Positions 12,107 to 23,345 are shown, counted from the first letter of the stretch. The stretch is DNA of 64,000 nucleotides from Bisporella sp. PMI_857 (GCA_021307315.1 JAJSPD010000001.1:1488001-1552000); one strand, 5' to 3'. Translations and numbers: made by a program. The notes: generated from the letters alone by a model not told the origin.

Positions 12107-13513
12107 ATGATGGTAGAACCTGATAAAATAGACCTTTGGTTGGATTGTGATCCTGGTAAGTGAAGTCTTGATGAGTGTGTTCGCGCATATTTCAACTCGA
12201 TTACTTTAGCATTATAAGTACAACCCATACTAACGGCGATTCCAGGACATGATGTAAGCCAGCCTCTAAAAACGCTCTTAAACAATTCTGGCCCGAGGAA
12301 TGAGACAATAAGTCCGTTGTCGCATGGGGGGTTCTCCTTGACAAAATGTTGCACATGATGATCCGGAGTATCAGTTTTCTGGTCAATGTTCATAGTCATG
12401 TGGAATTTTTTGAGCAATAACCTTTATGATTTACAATGAGAGAGCTAGACAAAGTTCTGACATTGATAGGACGCATTCGCGATCCTCCTCGCCGCTCACC
12501 ATCCAAACATAAATTTGCTCGGCATATCCACCGTCCACGGAAATGCCTCTCTAACTCGCACGACCTACAATGCGCTTTCTCTTCTTACCGCCATGGGGCG
12601 AACTGAAGTCCCTGTCTATCCCGGAGCTAACATTGGACTCGCTCGTCCCGCTGTGCATGCACCAGATATCCACGGTGAATCCGGATTAGATGGGACGGAT
12701 CTGCTCCCCGTTCCAACCGTCGAATACGTCAACGAAAAAGCAACCGACGCTATGGCTGCCGCACTTTTGAAATGCAAACCTGGAAATGCGTGGGTGGTAG
12801 CTACAGGTGCATTGACTAATATCGCGCATCTCTTTAATGACTCTCCTGAGCTTGCCACGCATATCAAAGGATTAAGTATTATGGGTGGCGCGATTGGAGG
12901 TGGATTTTCGGATGCGGTCATGGGGGTTGTGGACAATAGGGAGAGAATCGGGAATTGGAGCAATTGGGCGGAATTCAACATTCTGGTTGATCCTGAAGCC
13001 GCTGCGCAACTTTTCGAGAACCCCCTTCTAGTGTCGAAAACAGTACTCATACCTTTGGATGTCACACATCAGGTTCTTGCTACCGCTGAGATACAGAAGC
13101 TGTTGCTATACGGCAAAGATGGGGGTATGGGGGAGACGACACTAAGGGTCATGCTAGAGGAGCTCTTGATGTTCTTTGCAAAGACTTATGCAGATGTATT
13201 TGGTATTAGGGAAGGCCCTCCACTGCATGATCCGTTGGCTGTAGCAGTATGTTTAGATGGGATTACTGGGGCTGAGATCCCATTTTATGACTTCAAGGAG
13301 GATGGAAAGAGGGAAAGATTTCATGTGAGAGTTGTGACGGAGGGCACACATGATGATGCCCATAAAGGTGCGCAAACAGGGCGGACGATTGCAACTTTGC
13401 TTCCGGAGGGCGAGGAAGGTGTGAAAATACCCAGGGGACTAAATGTGAAAAGGTTTTGGAGTGTTTTAGAGGACTCTATGGAGAGAGCTGATAGTGTTAA
13501 TTGGATTGACTAG
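12107..13513 (+). CDS. Inosine/uridine-preferring nucleoside hydrolase, three exons
   Basis: It hydrolyses ribonucleosides to base plus ribose (purine/pyrimidine salvage; URH1-like). Exons are 12107-12155, 12246-12253 and 12470-13513, giving 366 residues. The calcium-binding signature DCDPGHDDAFAILLA (residues 13-27) is assembled from all three exons, with the second exon only 8 nt long. Other family blocks are STVHGNASLTRT, VATGALTNIAHLF, IMGGAIGGG, EFNILVDPEAAAQLF, VLIPLDVTHQVL and the C-terminal HDPLAVAVCLD. Together they supply the usual Asp/Asn/His active-site residues. Two in-frame ATGs (12107 and 12110) make the first residue ambiguous by one. Introns use GTAAGT and GTAAGC donors. Confidence 0.92.
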
Positions 13514-13832
13514 GGTTATCTAGTCATAGAGCTCTGGACAAAATTAGAGATAAATGTTGGGATCAAGCGTCCAGAAATTGTAGCCAGAATTATCTTATGA
13601 GACAAATCAGAAATTTCAGTTGCGGATGGACCCTGTCAAAGTCAAACATACAAATTTATATCTGAAAAGATCAGGAGCCTGCAGCCTCGCAGAGAGCAGA
13701 AAAGCGGGCCCTCTTCTAGAGTCTATGGTTGGTCTCGATAGCCCACAATTAACAACCGCCGCCTCACAAGGCTGAGAAATTTACAGAACATCGATTGTCG
13801 CCAGAACGCTTCATAACTTGGCAATTACAACC

Positions 13833-15419
13833 ATGAATAACGCACAGTTCAGGAAGCTCGTCCTAGACACGCCTGCGCGACAGCCAGGCTCAGGAGAGAA
13901 GCAAGGCACCATCTCCACAACATCAAGCCGCAATGGCGCCACACCATCAGCGCTAGGCTCTCGAATGCGTTCCTCAATCCCAATGACCCCCCGCTCAGTC
14001 GGCGGTGTTGACTTTGCACGGCAGCTCGCCGAGCAGAACCGCTCCCTGAATCCCCAACCTACGAAGAAGTTCCGCTCGAGCGCAGCGCCGAAAGGTACGA
14101 AGCTCGCAGAAGGATATGTGGATCGCGCGAAGCTGAGGGAGGAACAGGATGAGGGTGATAAAGCGCAACGAGTGAAGGCGCTAGAGGAGATGATGAAGTT
14201 GCAGCAGATTGACGAGGCTACATTCAGAAAACTGAGGGACGAGATTTTGGGGGGCGATATAGGGACTACGCATTTGGTGAAGGGCTTGGATTGGAAGTTG
14301 CTGGAGAGAGTTAGGGAGGGGGAGGATGTGCTGAATGATAAGGCTGAGGACGATGTGGAGGAAGACCCAGTTGATGTGGATGAGGAACTCGATGAGCTTG
14401 AAAATGTGGAGGTTAAGGCTAAGGAGAGGGAGGAGAGGCAAAAGAAGGGAGAGATGGCAGCCTCAAGCCTGATTCCCGGGAGGAAGAGGACAAGGGATCA
14501 GATATTGGCGGAAATGAAAGCAGCGAGAAAGGCGGCGCAGGAAGCCAAAGGGCCAGTGTTGGGAGCAAAGTTCAAGAAAGTTGGAGAGAAGAGGTTTGAG
14601 CCTAGGATTGAGAGGGATAGTAAGGGGAGAGAGGTCCTGATAACGGTCGATGAACATGGAAATGAGAAACGCAAAGTCAGGAAGGTACAGAGCGAGCCCG
14701 AGGAAAAGGGACATGGACTGCTTATGCCAGATAAGGACGCGAAACCATTAGGAATGGAAGTCCCAGACATTCCCAAAAAAGTGGAAGAAGAAGAAGACAT
14801 AGATATATTCGATAATGTAGGAGACGACTACGATCCTTTAGCTGGCCTGGATGAGAATGGTGAATCGGACGCCGAATCAGAAGACGGCGAAGTCTCCGAA
14901 GGTGCACCATCTAAGAAACCCAAAACTGAGGATAAACCCGAGCCAGGAAGCATGGCGCCACCACCACGACCCAAACCCTCCGCCCCCAGAAACTATTTCG
15001 GCGACACCAAACCCGCAGAACCAGAGCCCTCCCGCCCAACAGCCTTCCAAGACCCCACGATCCTCGCCGCCATCAAGAAAGCAGCGACACTGAACCCGCT
15101 CTCCAAAGAGCCTGAAAATGCAGAAGAAGCCGCGCGAGAAGAGCGAAGGAAGAAGATGCTGCAACAAGACGACCGCGATGCGCAGGATATGGATCTCGGG
15201 TTCGGCAGCTCGCGGTTTGAGGACGAAGAAGATTTCGAGGAGAAGAAGGTTAAGTTGTCGAAATGGGGCGGGGGAGGGAACGGCGACGAGGACGATGGCG
15301 ATGGGAGGGGCGAGAAGAAGGAGAAGAGGAAACGGGGAGTGAAGAAGAGGAAGGGTGATGGGAATAGTGCCGCTGATGTTCTGCGGGTTTTGGAGAGGAG
15401 GAAGGCGGCGGAGAACTAA
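13833..15419 (+). CDS. RED/IK-family spliceosomal protein (RED_N domain)
   Basis: This is a 528-residue single-exon protein. The N-terminal RED_N region spans about residues 55-175: DFARQLAEQNRSLNPQPTKK, then YVDRAKLREEQDEGDKAQR and GGDIGTTHLVKGLDWKLLER. The last is the family's near-invariant GGD..HTHLVKGLD..LL motif. RED/IK (Smu2) works with SMU1 in the spliceosomal B complex during pre-mRNA splicing. The rest is highly charged and low complexity (acidic near 175-200 and 310-365, proline-rich near 375-400). The C-terminus has LGFGSSRFEDEEDF followed by a basic KKEKRKRGVKKRK tail, likely a nuclear localisation signal. The frame extends to 13818 only via TTG, so the start is ATG 13833. Confidence 0.85.
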   Translation: MNNAQFRKLVLDTPARQPGSGEKQGTISTTSSRNGATPSALGSRMRSSIPMTPRSVGGVDFARQLAEQNRSLNPQPTKKFRSSAAPKGTKLAEGYVDRAKLREEQDEGDKAQRVKALEEMMKLQQIDEATFRKLRDEILGGDIGTTHLVKGLDWKLLERVREGEDVLNDKAEDDVEEDPVDVDEELDELENVEVKAKEREERQKKGEMAASSLIPGRKRTRDQILAEMKAARKAAQEAKGPVLGAKFKKVGEKRFEPRIERDSKGREVLITVDEHGNEKRKVRKVQSEPEEKGHGLLMPDKDAKPLGMEVPDIPKKVEEEEDIDIFDNVGDDYDPLAGLDENGESDAESEDGEVSEGAPSKKPKTEDKPEPGSMAPPPRPKPSAPRNYFGDTKPAEPEPSRPTAFQDPTILAAIKKAATLNPLSKEPENAEEAAREERRKKMLQQDDRDAQDMDLGFGSSRFEDEEDFEEKKVKLSKWGGGGNGDEDDGDGRGEKKEKRKRGVKKRKGDGNSAADVLRVLERRKAAEN

Positions 15420-15837
15420 ATTTGTGCATTATGTATAGATAAATCTATCATAATGGCATGGAATTCTTCAGAATGGATATCTGCGCTACCGTCCAATCTG
15501 AAAACCATGAAGATCTAGGATAACAGGTAGGTGAGCTGCGCTGATCTACAAACGATACAGTAGTCAATGTTAGAACTGTCTCAAGATATTCTATATTTAA
15601 AGCTTCAAATACGATGACACATTGCCGTAACGAAATCTGCATATCAAAGAATATGATCAGCTATCTAGCTAGATAGGAGCTATTCCTATCCCGTTTCATA
15701 TTATTTTCCATCCTCGCAAAATAAAGGCAGTGACGAATGCTACCCAGCAGTACCTTTCGCTCGATGACATATCTTAGTCAGTTTATTCAGGCAAGCTCTG
15801 ACATGCCGAACTAAGAGTTCCACAGTTCACAGGTAAC
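15420..15837. other. Intergenic, no gene seen
   Basis: This is the 3' flank of the RED gene up to the inverted repeat. It is A+T-rich with no supported ORF. Confidence 0.55.
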
Positions 15838-15875
15838 GTCTATCCCTGCGTGCCGGAAAACACTGCGTGCCGGAA
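15838..15875 (+). repeat. Left copy of 38-bp inverted repeat
   Basis: It contains two tandem copies of a CTGCGTGCCGGAAAA unit and matches the reverse complement of 24868-24905 with two mismatches. Subterminal tandem units within an inverted repeat are typical of transposon ends. The bases just outside the two copies do not form an obvious target-site duplication. Confidence 0.75.
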
Positions 15876-16312
15876 AAATAAATGGTACTTTGGCTTTAAT
15901 TATCTCAACATCTATGCACACCTTGATATCCCCTATAATCTTTCATAAGTTATATTTTGTGGCCACTCCCGGACACCCGATACCCCTCCTACTAGAATAT
16001 CACGTTGTTATTGTCGCCCTTATGACCGATTTGCAAAGATTCTTTTTTCATAACGTAATAAAGCTCCTTTACTACAGCTCTAACACCGAGCTCATAATAC
16101 TCCCAATGCTTAATAAAGGGGTCTTATCCGAGCTCTAAGGCCATATAACCATGCGGTAAATCGTCATTCGCCTTGTGGCTGATGTGGCGCGCAATTCCTG
16201 CATGATCGCCACGCGGATCTATACTTCGGAATGAAGCCAATGACCATTTTGGTTAGCGCAAGCCGACCCCACAATATTTTCCCCGTAATTTGAAATAAAA
16301 ATGTCAAGCCTC
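15876..16312. other. A+T-rich DNA inside left inverted repeat, no gene
   Basis: An 82-codon hydrophobic open stretch at 15890-16138 has no recognisable domain and resembles chance coding in A+T-rich DNA. No transposase motif was found. Confidence 0.4.
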
Positions 16313-16370
16313 AGGCACAAAGGCTAGCTGTGGCTGTGATGGCTGGTGCGCTTACCTCCAGTTTAGTAAT
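16313..16370 (+). repeat. 58-bp dispersed direct repeat, copy 1
   Basis: It aligns without gaps to 19362-19419. Both begin with AGGCA(C/T)AAAGG, share GTGGCTG and CTGGTGCGC with small offsets, and end with TTAGTAAT. Probably the remnant of one transposable-element family. Confidence 0.5.
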
Positions 16371-16513
16371 CTCTTAGATTTGTCTCACGTGATATGGTGC
16401 TATCGAATTGCGCCTCGTTCCCCAGCACAACAACACTGGTTGTACAGGCCCCTCTACTCACTTCCATCATCAAAATACATCTTTCCACCCCAGACTTCCT
16501 CAACGCAACGTCC

Positions 16514-17718
16514 ATGGCGCTGCTAGAATCATTTAAGCAAACCACACCTCCAGCAAGCATCGTCGACGGCCCTCTGACACCACCCTCTACTGCCGACGCC
16601 AAATTCTCAGCGCGTGTCGCAGCGATCCTTCGCGCCTTCAAAAGCTGTCAAAACGGCTATCCACCTTCAGTACCCTGGACAGTGTACAAGCTCAATAGTG
16701 GGGAGTACGAGGACCTGCAACGTCGACTGAAAGACGACGTGGAACTCTGGGGATACGTTGATGATAGAGTCAGGCAAGTAATGGACACGATTGGTAGATA
16801 TTTGTAGAATGCTGATAGTAGTTCGTAGATACGATTACGATCCTATTGGTAGCAAACTCATTATTCGAATGACAACGACGTTGCACGACACCTTTGCGGC
16901 TGAACTGGTGACGAAGATCAAGGAGGAATTCGAGAATCTGAAAAAGAATCAAGTCGAGACGCGGCGATTCATCGACAAAATCAGTTCAGTAAGCGGCGCA
17001 ATACACTTCGAAGACGACGGTAAAAAATTCAAACATGTGCCTGATATAAGGTTCCATCATAAAAATGCCGCATAGCCTGGCGTCGTAATTGAAGTCTCGT
17101 ATTCGCAAAAGCGGAAAAGCTTAATTGATTTGGCTGAAAACTACCTACTTGCATCGGATGGTGGAATCAGAGTAATAGTTGGAATTGATTTGGAATACAA
17201 GAAGTCAAAAGAAGCCAGTATCTCAATCTGGCGGTTGAAAACATCGCCGGGGCACGATGGCCAGCTTGAGGGCGAAGTCATCCAGGAGCTTGACAATGAA
17301 GTACGTATGTCCCTCGACGATTGGTGACATCACTGACATATAGTAGCTTTTCAGAGACGCCGAAGGCAACCCTATCCTTTCCTCAGCAGGCCTTGAGCTG
17401 CCTCTTGATAACTTCGCCGTCCAAGCACTGTCTAACGGGCTTCTCAATTGCTTTGTTATAGTTCGTCCTGAAACACTATGCACATTGCTGGCCGAAGCAA
17501 AAAAGTAGAATAACAAATCGACACTACTACAAAGTGTGAAGCCCGCGCGAATAAAGCGGAAGTATCGTCAGAGAACCCCGGAGGAGCAGCTTACAATGTC
17601 GGACGAGGAGAAGGTTATAGAGAAGGAACGGAGGATGCGGAGGAAGACAGAGAAGGCGGACAAGTCCTATGGCGAGGAAGGATTATCGACTGAAGCGAGC
17701 AGTCAGGAAGGGATCTGA
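16514..17718 (+). pseudogene. Broken Uma2/PD-(D/E)XK nuclease-like fungal protein
   Basis: The reading begins MALLESFKQTTPPASIVDGP (ATG 16514). An in-frame ATG lies further upstream at 16394, so the start is uncertain. A first intron at about 16775-16829 would use a GC donor (GCAAGT...TAG). A second intron runs from about 17302 to 17345. The central block, FKHVPDIRFHHKNAA then PGVVIEVSYSQKRKSLIDLA, then ENYLLASDGGIRVIVGIDLE, resembles the D...ExK core of Uma2-like restriction-endonuclease folds. An in-frame TAG at 17073-17075 interrupts that core. A second in-frame TAG at 17506-17508 precedes a basic tail (KYRQRTPEEQLTMSDEEK). Otherwise the frames are coherent, so decay is recent. The function of such fungal proteins is unknown; the nuclease label is inference from the motif. 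Confidence 0.55.
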
Positions 17719-18145
17719 ACGAGGGCATATGATTATTCGCTCCGCATGAAAAGTTATGCAGATGCAGAAAGGCTCTTCGTTGGTCCGGGGTAAGCGCATC
17801 GACATGTGTAAGATGCTTGCAAGGCTTGGGTCTCGGGAGCAGCTTAGAGCTTGCGCGTGCCCATAAGAATCATTCGTATAGTCACGAGTCCCTTATTCTT
17901 CCCTGGGACTTTCCGAAGTGTGTACCGAAGTGCTTACATTAAGTCACTGCTTGTCATGCTTTGTGATGACCGTTCCCGTCATCATACCCACCAACCGGTG
18001 CGTCTCTTGCTTTGCAATGATCGTGATTTATTCTATCATCACTCATCCTCGCGGGACAATCACCGGGTAAAAAGCCCTGACTGAGTCTTCCTCAAGTAAC
18101 GGTTCTTAGTTAGACATCAATTGCATTTTTCACGTCGCGACATAA

Positions 18146-18428
18146 TCACTGCATTCTCTGTACGGCAAACTTAACAAAATCTCTGGCGAACTGGCCTCCC
18201 TCCTCAATAAAGTCCATAAATACAATATGAAGAGACAGCTCTGCAGCGTGAAGAGCTATGTTCTGACAGACTATACCCCTTAACCTGCCAATCCCGTCCT
18301 CCAAACCTTTACCCTCTTCATATGCGTACCTTGCATGACTTACGGTCGTCTGAGCCAAGGGAAGTGCATTATTGGCATTTGTCAGGAATCGGCTTATGTA
18401 ATAGGCTGGTAGAAACTCCTCAGCAGGT
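18146..18428 (-). CDS. Possible terminal exon of an unidentified gene
   Basis: A minus-strand open frame follows an acceptor (TTGCAG at 18429-18434) and runs for 94 codons to a stop: EEFLPAYYISRFLTNANNAL, then VSHARYAYEEGKGLEDGIGR, then ALHAAELSLHIVFMDFIEEG. Composition is protein-like, but no family was recognised. No convincing upstream exon was found at 18435-18700, where stops are frequent. It may be a remnant. Confidence 0.25.
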
Positions 18429-18775
18429 CTGCAACGTAGATTTCAGATCATATAATTGAAGCACCTACAACCTGTATTCTATCGACGGGATACCCTTTAT
18501 CAACTGCATATTTCTGACAGTATTCACGATCTTTGGCACGCACGTGATCGGGTTTCAAACATAGTGCGACGACGTGAATCAATGGTTCAACAATCCATAC
18601 TAAGTCACCGCAGACATGTCACCCAACTGAGCTGCGTTGTGAACAATCGTATGCTGTCATCACTTATCACCGGATATTCGCAGACACATAACAACTTCGT
18701 ACTCGGAGACAAGATCTGCACAGCAGCCCAAGACCACTGCTCTTCCTAGTTAATGAACAGAAGCCGAAGATAGCA

Positions 18776-18943
18776 ATGAAGACTTGCGACCGTTGCAAAT
18801 GTCGAGGCCAGAAGCACTCGTGGTTGAAGGACAAGCTGGCCAACCTCTCTCGGCCATTCGGGATGAAAGTCTCAGAGCATACTCCTTGCGATACATGCCA
18901 TATGAAAGAAGAACAGCAATTCAGGGTCATCCCATTATACTAG
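18776..18943 (+). CDS. Small cysteine-motif ORF, 55 residues
   Basis: It opens MKTCDRCKCRGQKHSW and later has TPCDTCHMKEEQ. Two CxxC pairs about 37 residues apart could form one zinc site, reminiscent of DnaJ-type zinc-finger knuckles. No homologue was recognised and there is no supporting splice context. It could be a fragment of a larger decayed gene. Confidence 0.25.
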   Translation: MKTCDRCKCRGQKHSWLKDKLANLSRPFGMKVSEHTPCDTCHMKEEQQFRVIPLY

Positions 18944-19697
18944 GTTAGTATCAATGTAGTCAGGCAGCGTAAGTAGTAGTCCTAACGAAAAGATTTGTAG
19001 TTATAAGCTATTCATGCGAACGTGCAACAACGCTGACTCTATCGCGTAATGCAACCTAATACGGTCTGATGAAAGCTATCAAGCGATGCCTGTAATAGAG
19101 CCACTCGACGTCTCTGCCAACTGATCTACTCCCTGCGAACTACCTGATAACCAGGCGATACCGATGTGAGACAATGTTGACTTGCACAGCACCCATCGGT
19201 GGGCATTGTACCATAACAACCCCCAAGTGCAGCCCAAGTAACAATATCAGAAGGGAATGGAGTCACAGAGGATCAATATATTAAATAAAAAAAAAATCAA
19301 TCAAAATCAAAAAACCCCACTGGCCGTTTAATATTTACTCTAATTTCATTTATGTAACCTTAGGCATAAAGGTCAACAGTGGCTGGAGATGCCTGGTGCG
19401 CCACATCCGGCTTAGTAATGACTTTAATCCTTGGTGTGTTGGTCTAGGCACAAAAATCGTAAACAAAATCTTAAACATAATAACTATGTATTCAAAGTCG
19501 CATTCAAACTAGCATCGAACCTATCGTCTTACATTTGCCAAAATCTCGCATGCTAGGCCTATTATAGCTAGCCTGGAATCATGTGATATAAACAGAACAT
19601 TCTATGGTCATCTTAGTGGCAATTACTAACTACTAGAAAGGCACATGCTCCCCCTTTGACCCTCTATAGCATAGAGAGAAAAAGAAAGAAAAAATTA
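18944..19697. other. Intergenic 3' of the NLR; contains direct repeat copy 2
   Basis: No ORF was seen. The second copy of the 58-bp dispersed repeat lies at 19362-19419, and an A-run sits at 19285-19295. The stretch 19620-19700 next to the NLR stop is A+T-rich. Confidence 0.5.
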
Positions 19698-22600
19698 TTA
19701 TACATACTTTGACCCTTTCTCAAATCCAAGAATAGATATTCTCCCTGATAAGTGTCCTAATACGATAATCCTATTCCAAACAGCTATAGAACTCACTCGA
19801 TATTCAGGAGGAAGCCAGAGAAATTTCTCCTTCCCTTCTATTAGCCAATCATTTGATACAAATAAATCCTGCTCTACCTTTCCACCTTGTAAGAAAGCCA
19901 CTGAGTTGACCGAGCTCGAATGGCCCTCAAGCGTTTGTAGCAGCGCGCCTGTCACGGCGTCCCAGAGTTGTACTGTCCCGTTGTATGACCTTGACGCTAC
20001 TTGTTTGCTGTCAGGTGAGAAAGCTACTAACCTAACCGAGCCCGAATGGCCCTCGAGCGTTTGTAGCGACGCGCTTGTCACGGCGTCCCAAAGCTGTATT
20101 GTCTCGTCGTTTGACCCTGACGCTACTTGCTTGCCGTTTGGTGAGAAGGCTACTGAGTTGACCGAGCTCGAATGGCTTTTAAACGTTTGTAGCACAGCGC
20201 TTATTACGGCGTCCCAGAGTCGTACTGTCTTGTCGTATGACCCTGACGCTACTTGCTTGCCGTCTGGTGAGAAGGCTACTGAGTTGACTAAGTCCGAATG
20301 GCCTTTGAGCGTTTGTAGCAGCGCGCCTGTCACGGCGTCCCAGAGTCGTACTGTCTTGTCGTATGACCCTGACGCTACCTGCTTGCCGTCTGGTGAAAAG
20401 GCAACTGAGCTGACCAAGCTCGAATGGCATCTGAGCGTCTGTAGCGTCGCGCCTGTCACGGCGTCCCAGAGTTGTACTGTCCCGTCGTATGACCCTGACG
20501 CTACCTGCTTGCCATCTGGTGAAAAGGCTACTGAGTTGACCAAGCTCGAATGGCCCCCGAGCGTCTGTAGCGGCGCGCCTGTCACGGCGTCCCAGAGCTG
20601 TACTGTCCGGTCGTATGACCCTGACGCTACCTGCTTGCCGTCTGGTGAGAAGGCTACTGAGCTGACCGAGTTCGAATGGCCTCTGAGCGTTTGTAGCGTC
20701 GCGCCTGTCACGGCGTCCCAGAGTCGTACTGTCCCGTCGTTTGACCCTGACGCTACTTGTTTGCTGTCAAGTGAAAAGGCTACTGACCTAACCGGGCCCA
20801 AATGGCCATCGAACGTTTGTAGCGACGCGCCTGTCACGGCATCCCAGAGTCGTACTGTCCGGTCGTATGACCCTGACGCTACTTGTTTGCTGTTAAGTGA
20901 GAAAGTTACTGACCTGACCGGGCGCGAATGGCCCTCGAGCGTTTGTAGCAGCGCGCCTGTCACAGCATCCCAGAGCTGTACTGTATGATCGTCTGACCCT
21001 GACGCCACCTGCTTGCCGTCTGGTGAAAAGGCTACTGAGTGGACCGAGCTCGAATGGCCCTCGAGCGTCTGCAGAGCCGCACTCCAATCTGCTTGCACTT
21101 TCGGTTTCTTCTGGATCCAAGCTGGGATACACTTCTTAAATTTTTCTCGAACAATACTTTTCTCTGGGGCGAACACAAGGGCCGAACAGTACAGTTGAAG
21201 AGGTGCCTGTTCAATCACTGATCGGTTATATAGGGCGAATCGCTTGGCATCATGGATAAATGTGTGCAAATTAGGGCTTTCATTAACCTAAGGACAAGTT
21301 AATCAAATTTTTATAATAACATAAATAGCTTACCGGAAGGTGAGCCTCTAAGGACAATATTGCTTGAATCCCTTCTGACGTCTTGCCCATCCACCCTAGC
21401 GCCTCAAGCCAATGCAGTAGATGGGCCTGCAGAAAGCAGTAAGCTTCCTTGCTATTGTAAACCTGAGAACCACTCTTTTGCAAATGCTGGACCCAGTAAA
21501 GGCATGCATATTGGACTTCGGGCGGAAGGCATTTCTTAATCCGACTACTTTCAACTTGGCTGGCTTGACTACTAGGAGCATGCATTTCGCAAATGTCTTT
21601 CTTAAGTGTCTGGGACATTAGCTGTATGCAGCTAGCAGTTATTTTTTGGTGTGCCTCCTTTTCATCCACCCAAAAATCCCCACATCGATCTTTGTTAAGG
21701 AGAAAGTCGCGAAATGAAGGGTGGTGGAGGCGGAGAAAACCAGCAACATCCTTTGGAACGTCTAGAATAGCTTGTAGTCTCTTGAGCGTCTGCGTAACCT
21801 GTGTCTCAGAAATGCTAATTACCTTTGCTAGCGAAGCAACGGAAAGCAGAGATAATAAGATAGCAATACTTCCGAGAATTCTTCGTTGTCTTGCAATTAA
21901 CTGCACTTTCTCCGATTGTTTAAAAGTGTTAGGTATAGAGCTCTGGAGTACAGTGAGATATATTTGGTCGAGATGCTGCTCTGGCGTGCCTTCAAAGCTA
22001 GTGCCCTCAAGAATCTCATCAAGCCTGTCTTCGGCAAACTCTTGGCCCTCGTTTATAAATCGACAAGCAGTAGCAGCCCAAATGAACAAGCTACTTGATT
22101 TGTGTACCAGCTGTCTTAAAACCACTTCGCCTGGCCAGTCTGCGCTAAGAGTCCACTCCTGCCTGATTATCCCTAGATTGTGTTCCAGGAATAGAGAGAT
22201 GTCATGGTTAACAATCGCTAGCGGTATATCTTGAAGTATAAAGTCCTGGTGCTCAGCTTGTGGAATACAGTGTATGCCGTTTCGGATTGGAATTTCGGGT
22301 CTGCTAGTAAGAAAGACTCGAAGTCGTACCGTTGTCAACGACCGAGCTTCAGCTAGGAGCTGTAGAATAATCCGGACATTATTATCATTCTCACACTCAT
22401 CAAGGGCGTCGACGACGAGAATGTAAGACTGGTATGATTCGCTCTGTAGACTCGATAGCGGACTGAGAACAAGCTGACGCCACTGTTCCGTGAGGGATAG
22501 ACTCGTAATATCGCTCCGCTTGGTAACGGCCTCACAGATGTACTGTCGAAGAGATGGCACATTGAAAGCGAGCTGCACCGCTAGACTAGTAAAGAACTTG

Positions 22601-23071
22601 CTGGCATTGCTCACATCTCCGCCGCCCTTAGAGAAGAAGAAGCTGGCTCCAAGACGTGTCTGCTTATTGTATCTGCAGGCGACGGTGCGGGAGACTGTTG
22701 ACTTTCCCGTCCCAGCTAGGCCGTTCAGCCAGAAAAGGCATCGCTCATCTTGTCCATCTGCTTCATCAGCCCAGTTATATATCCTTTGTAGAAGGTCGAC
22801 GCGCGTGTTAAAGAGGCAAGTAGGTTCGTGTTGGTGGTCGTAAGAATTGAACGGCGCTTGTGCTGCAAAGGGCAAAAGGCTGAGCGGGTCTTCTCGACCT
22901 GTTGCGTGTTAGTTTGTGATAAGGCTCAAATTTCGTATTTGCAAGGGACTGACTGATATAAAATGTGTTCCCAAGTTGGACTGTTGCGCCTTCGCGGACT
23001 TGAATGTGTTGATACTGATTGCCGTGAATGTGAATGGACGGGAGCCCGCCTGGCTGCTTGAGATTTGACAT
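19698..23071 (-). CDS. NLR: HET-s-type amyloid motif, NACHT, WD40 repeats (NWD2-like)
   Basis: Exons 23071-22954, 22898-21334 and 21287-19698 (introns of 55 and 46 bp) give 1090 residues. The N-terminus is short; residues 16-38 (HGNQYQHIQVREG, then ATVQLGNTFY) match the 21-residue HET-s prion-forming repeat. A NACHT NTPase follows, with Walker A GLAGTGKS at 99-106 and Walker B ILVVDALDEC at 199-208. A helical region leads to nine 42-residue WD40 repeats of near-identical sequence (core VAFSPDGKQVASGSYD ... VRLWDAVTGA) and a degenerate tenth. NACHT-WD40 proteins are fungal NLR sensors. In NWD2 the N-terminal motif templates amyloid folding of the HET-S effector after ligand-induced oligomerisation. 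Its divergent neighbour is exactly such an effector. The first frame also reads through intron 1, but only splicing (donor GTCAGT, branch CTAAC) joins motif to NACHT. Start at ATG 23071; the TTG six bases upstream is not a start. Confidence 0.92.
19903..21080 (-). repeat. Tandem 126-bp WD40-coding repeats
   Basis: Nine consecutive 126-bp units encode 42-residue WD40 repeats. They are so alike in DNA that the opposite strand is also open across eight of them. Differences cluster at a few codons per unit, the pattern of repeat shuffling plus diversifying selection known in HET-D/E/R and NWD genes. Confidence 0.85.
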
Positions 23072-23339
23072 TTGCAATCGACTATGTAGGCTAGCCGCCG
23101 CAAAAGTGGAGAAGGCGCCGGCGAGAGCCTACAGCCCCAGTCATTGAATCATGAAATGCAAAGCCTCTACTTCCTCTCGTGAGTCGGTGCTGGCACGATC
23201 TCGTCGTTAGTGGTGAGGGGCATTGCTCATTCGCTGTACAGCCGTAAGGGGTTGTTTTGGCCTAGTCTGATGAGGCTGCGGCTGAAATCCTGGTGAGGAC
23301 TTCCCACCTACTCTCCCCATCAAACACCCGTGTGGTCTC
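23072..23339. promoter_or_regulatory. Shared divergent promoter of the NLR and HeLo genes
   Basis: About 270 bp separates the two start codons, so a bidirectional promoter could co-express sensor and effector. Head-to-head arrangement is the usual layout of NWD2/het-S pairs. No specific operator motif was identified. Confidence 0.6.
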
Positions 23340-23345
23340 ATGACA

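Noticed and set aside
19906..20988. 360-codon plus-strand ORF
   Set aside because: Exact antisense of the tandem WD40 repeats. Its length is a by-product of the repeated codons of the real minus-strand NLR.
19903..21080. CRISPR-like array
   Set aside because: Regular 126-bp units encode WD40 repeats without variable spacers, in a eukaryote.
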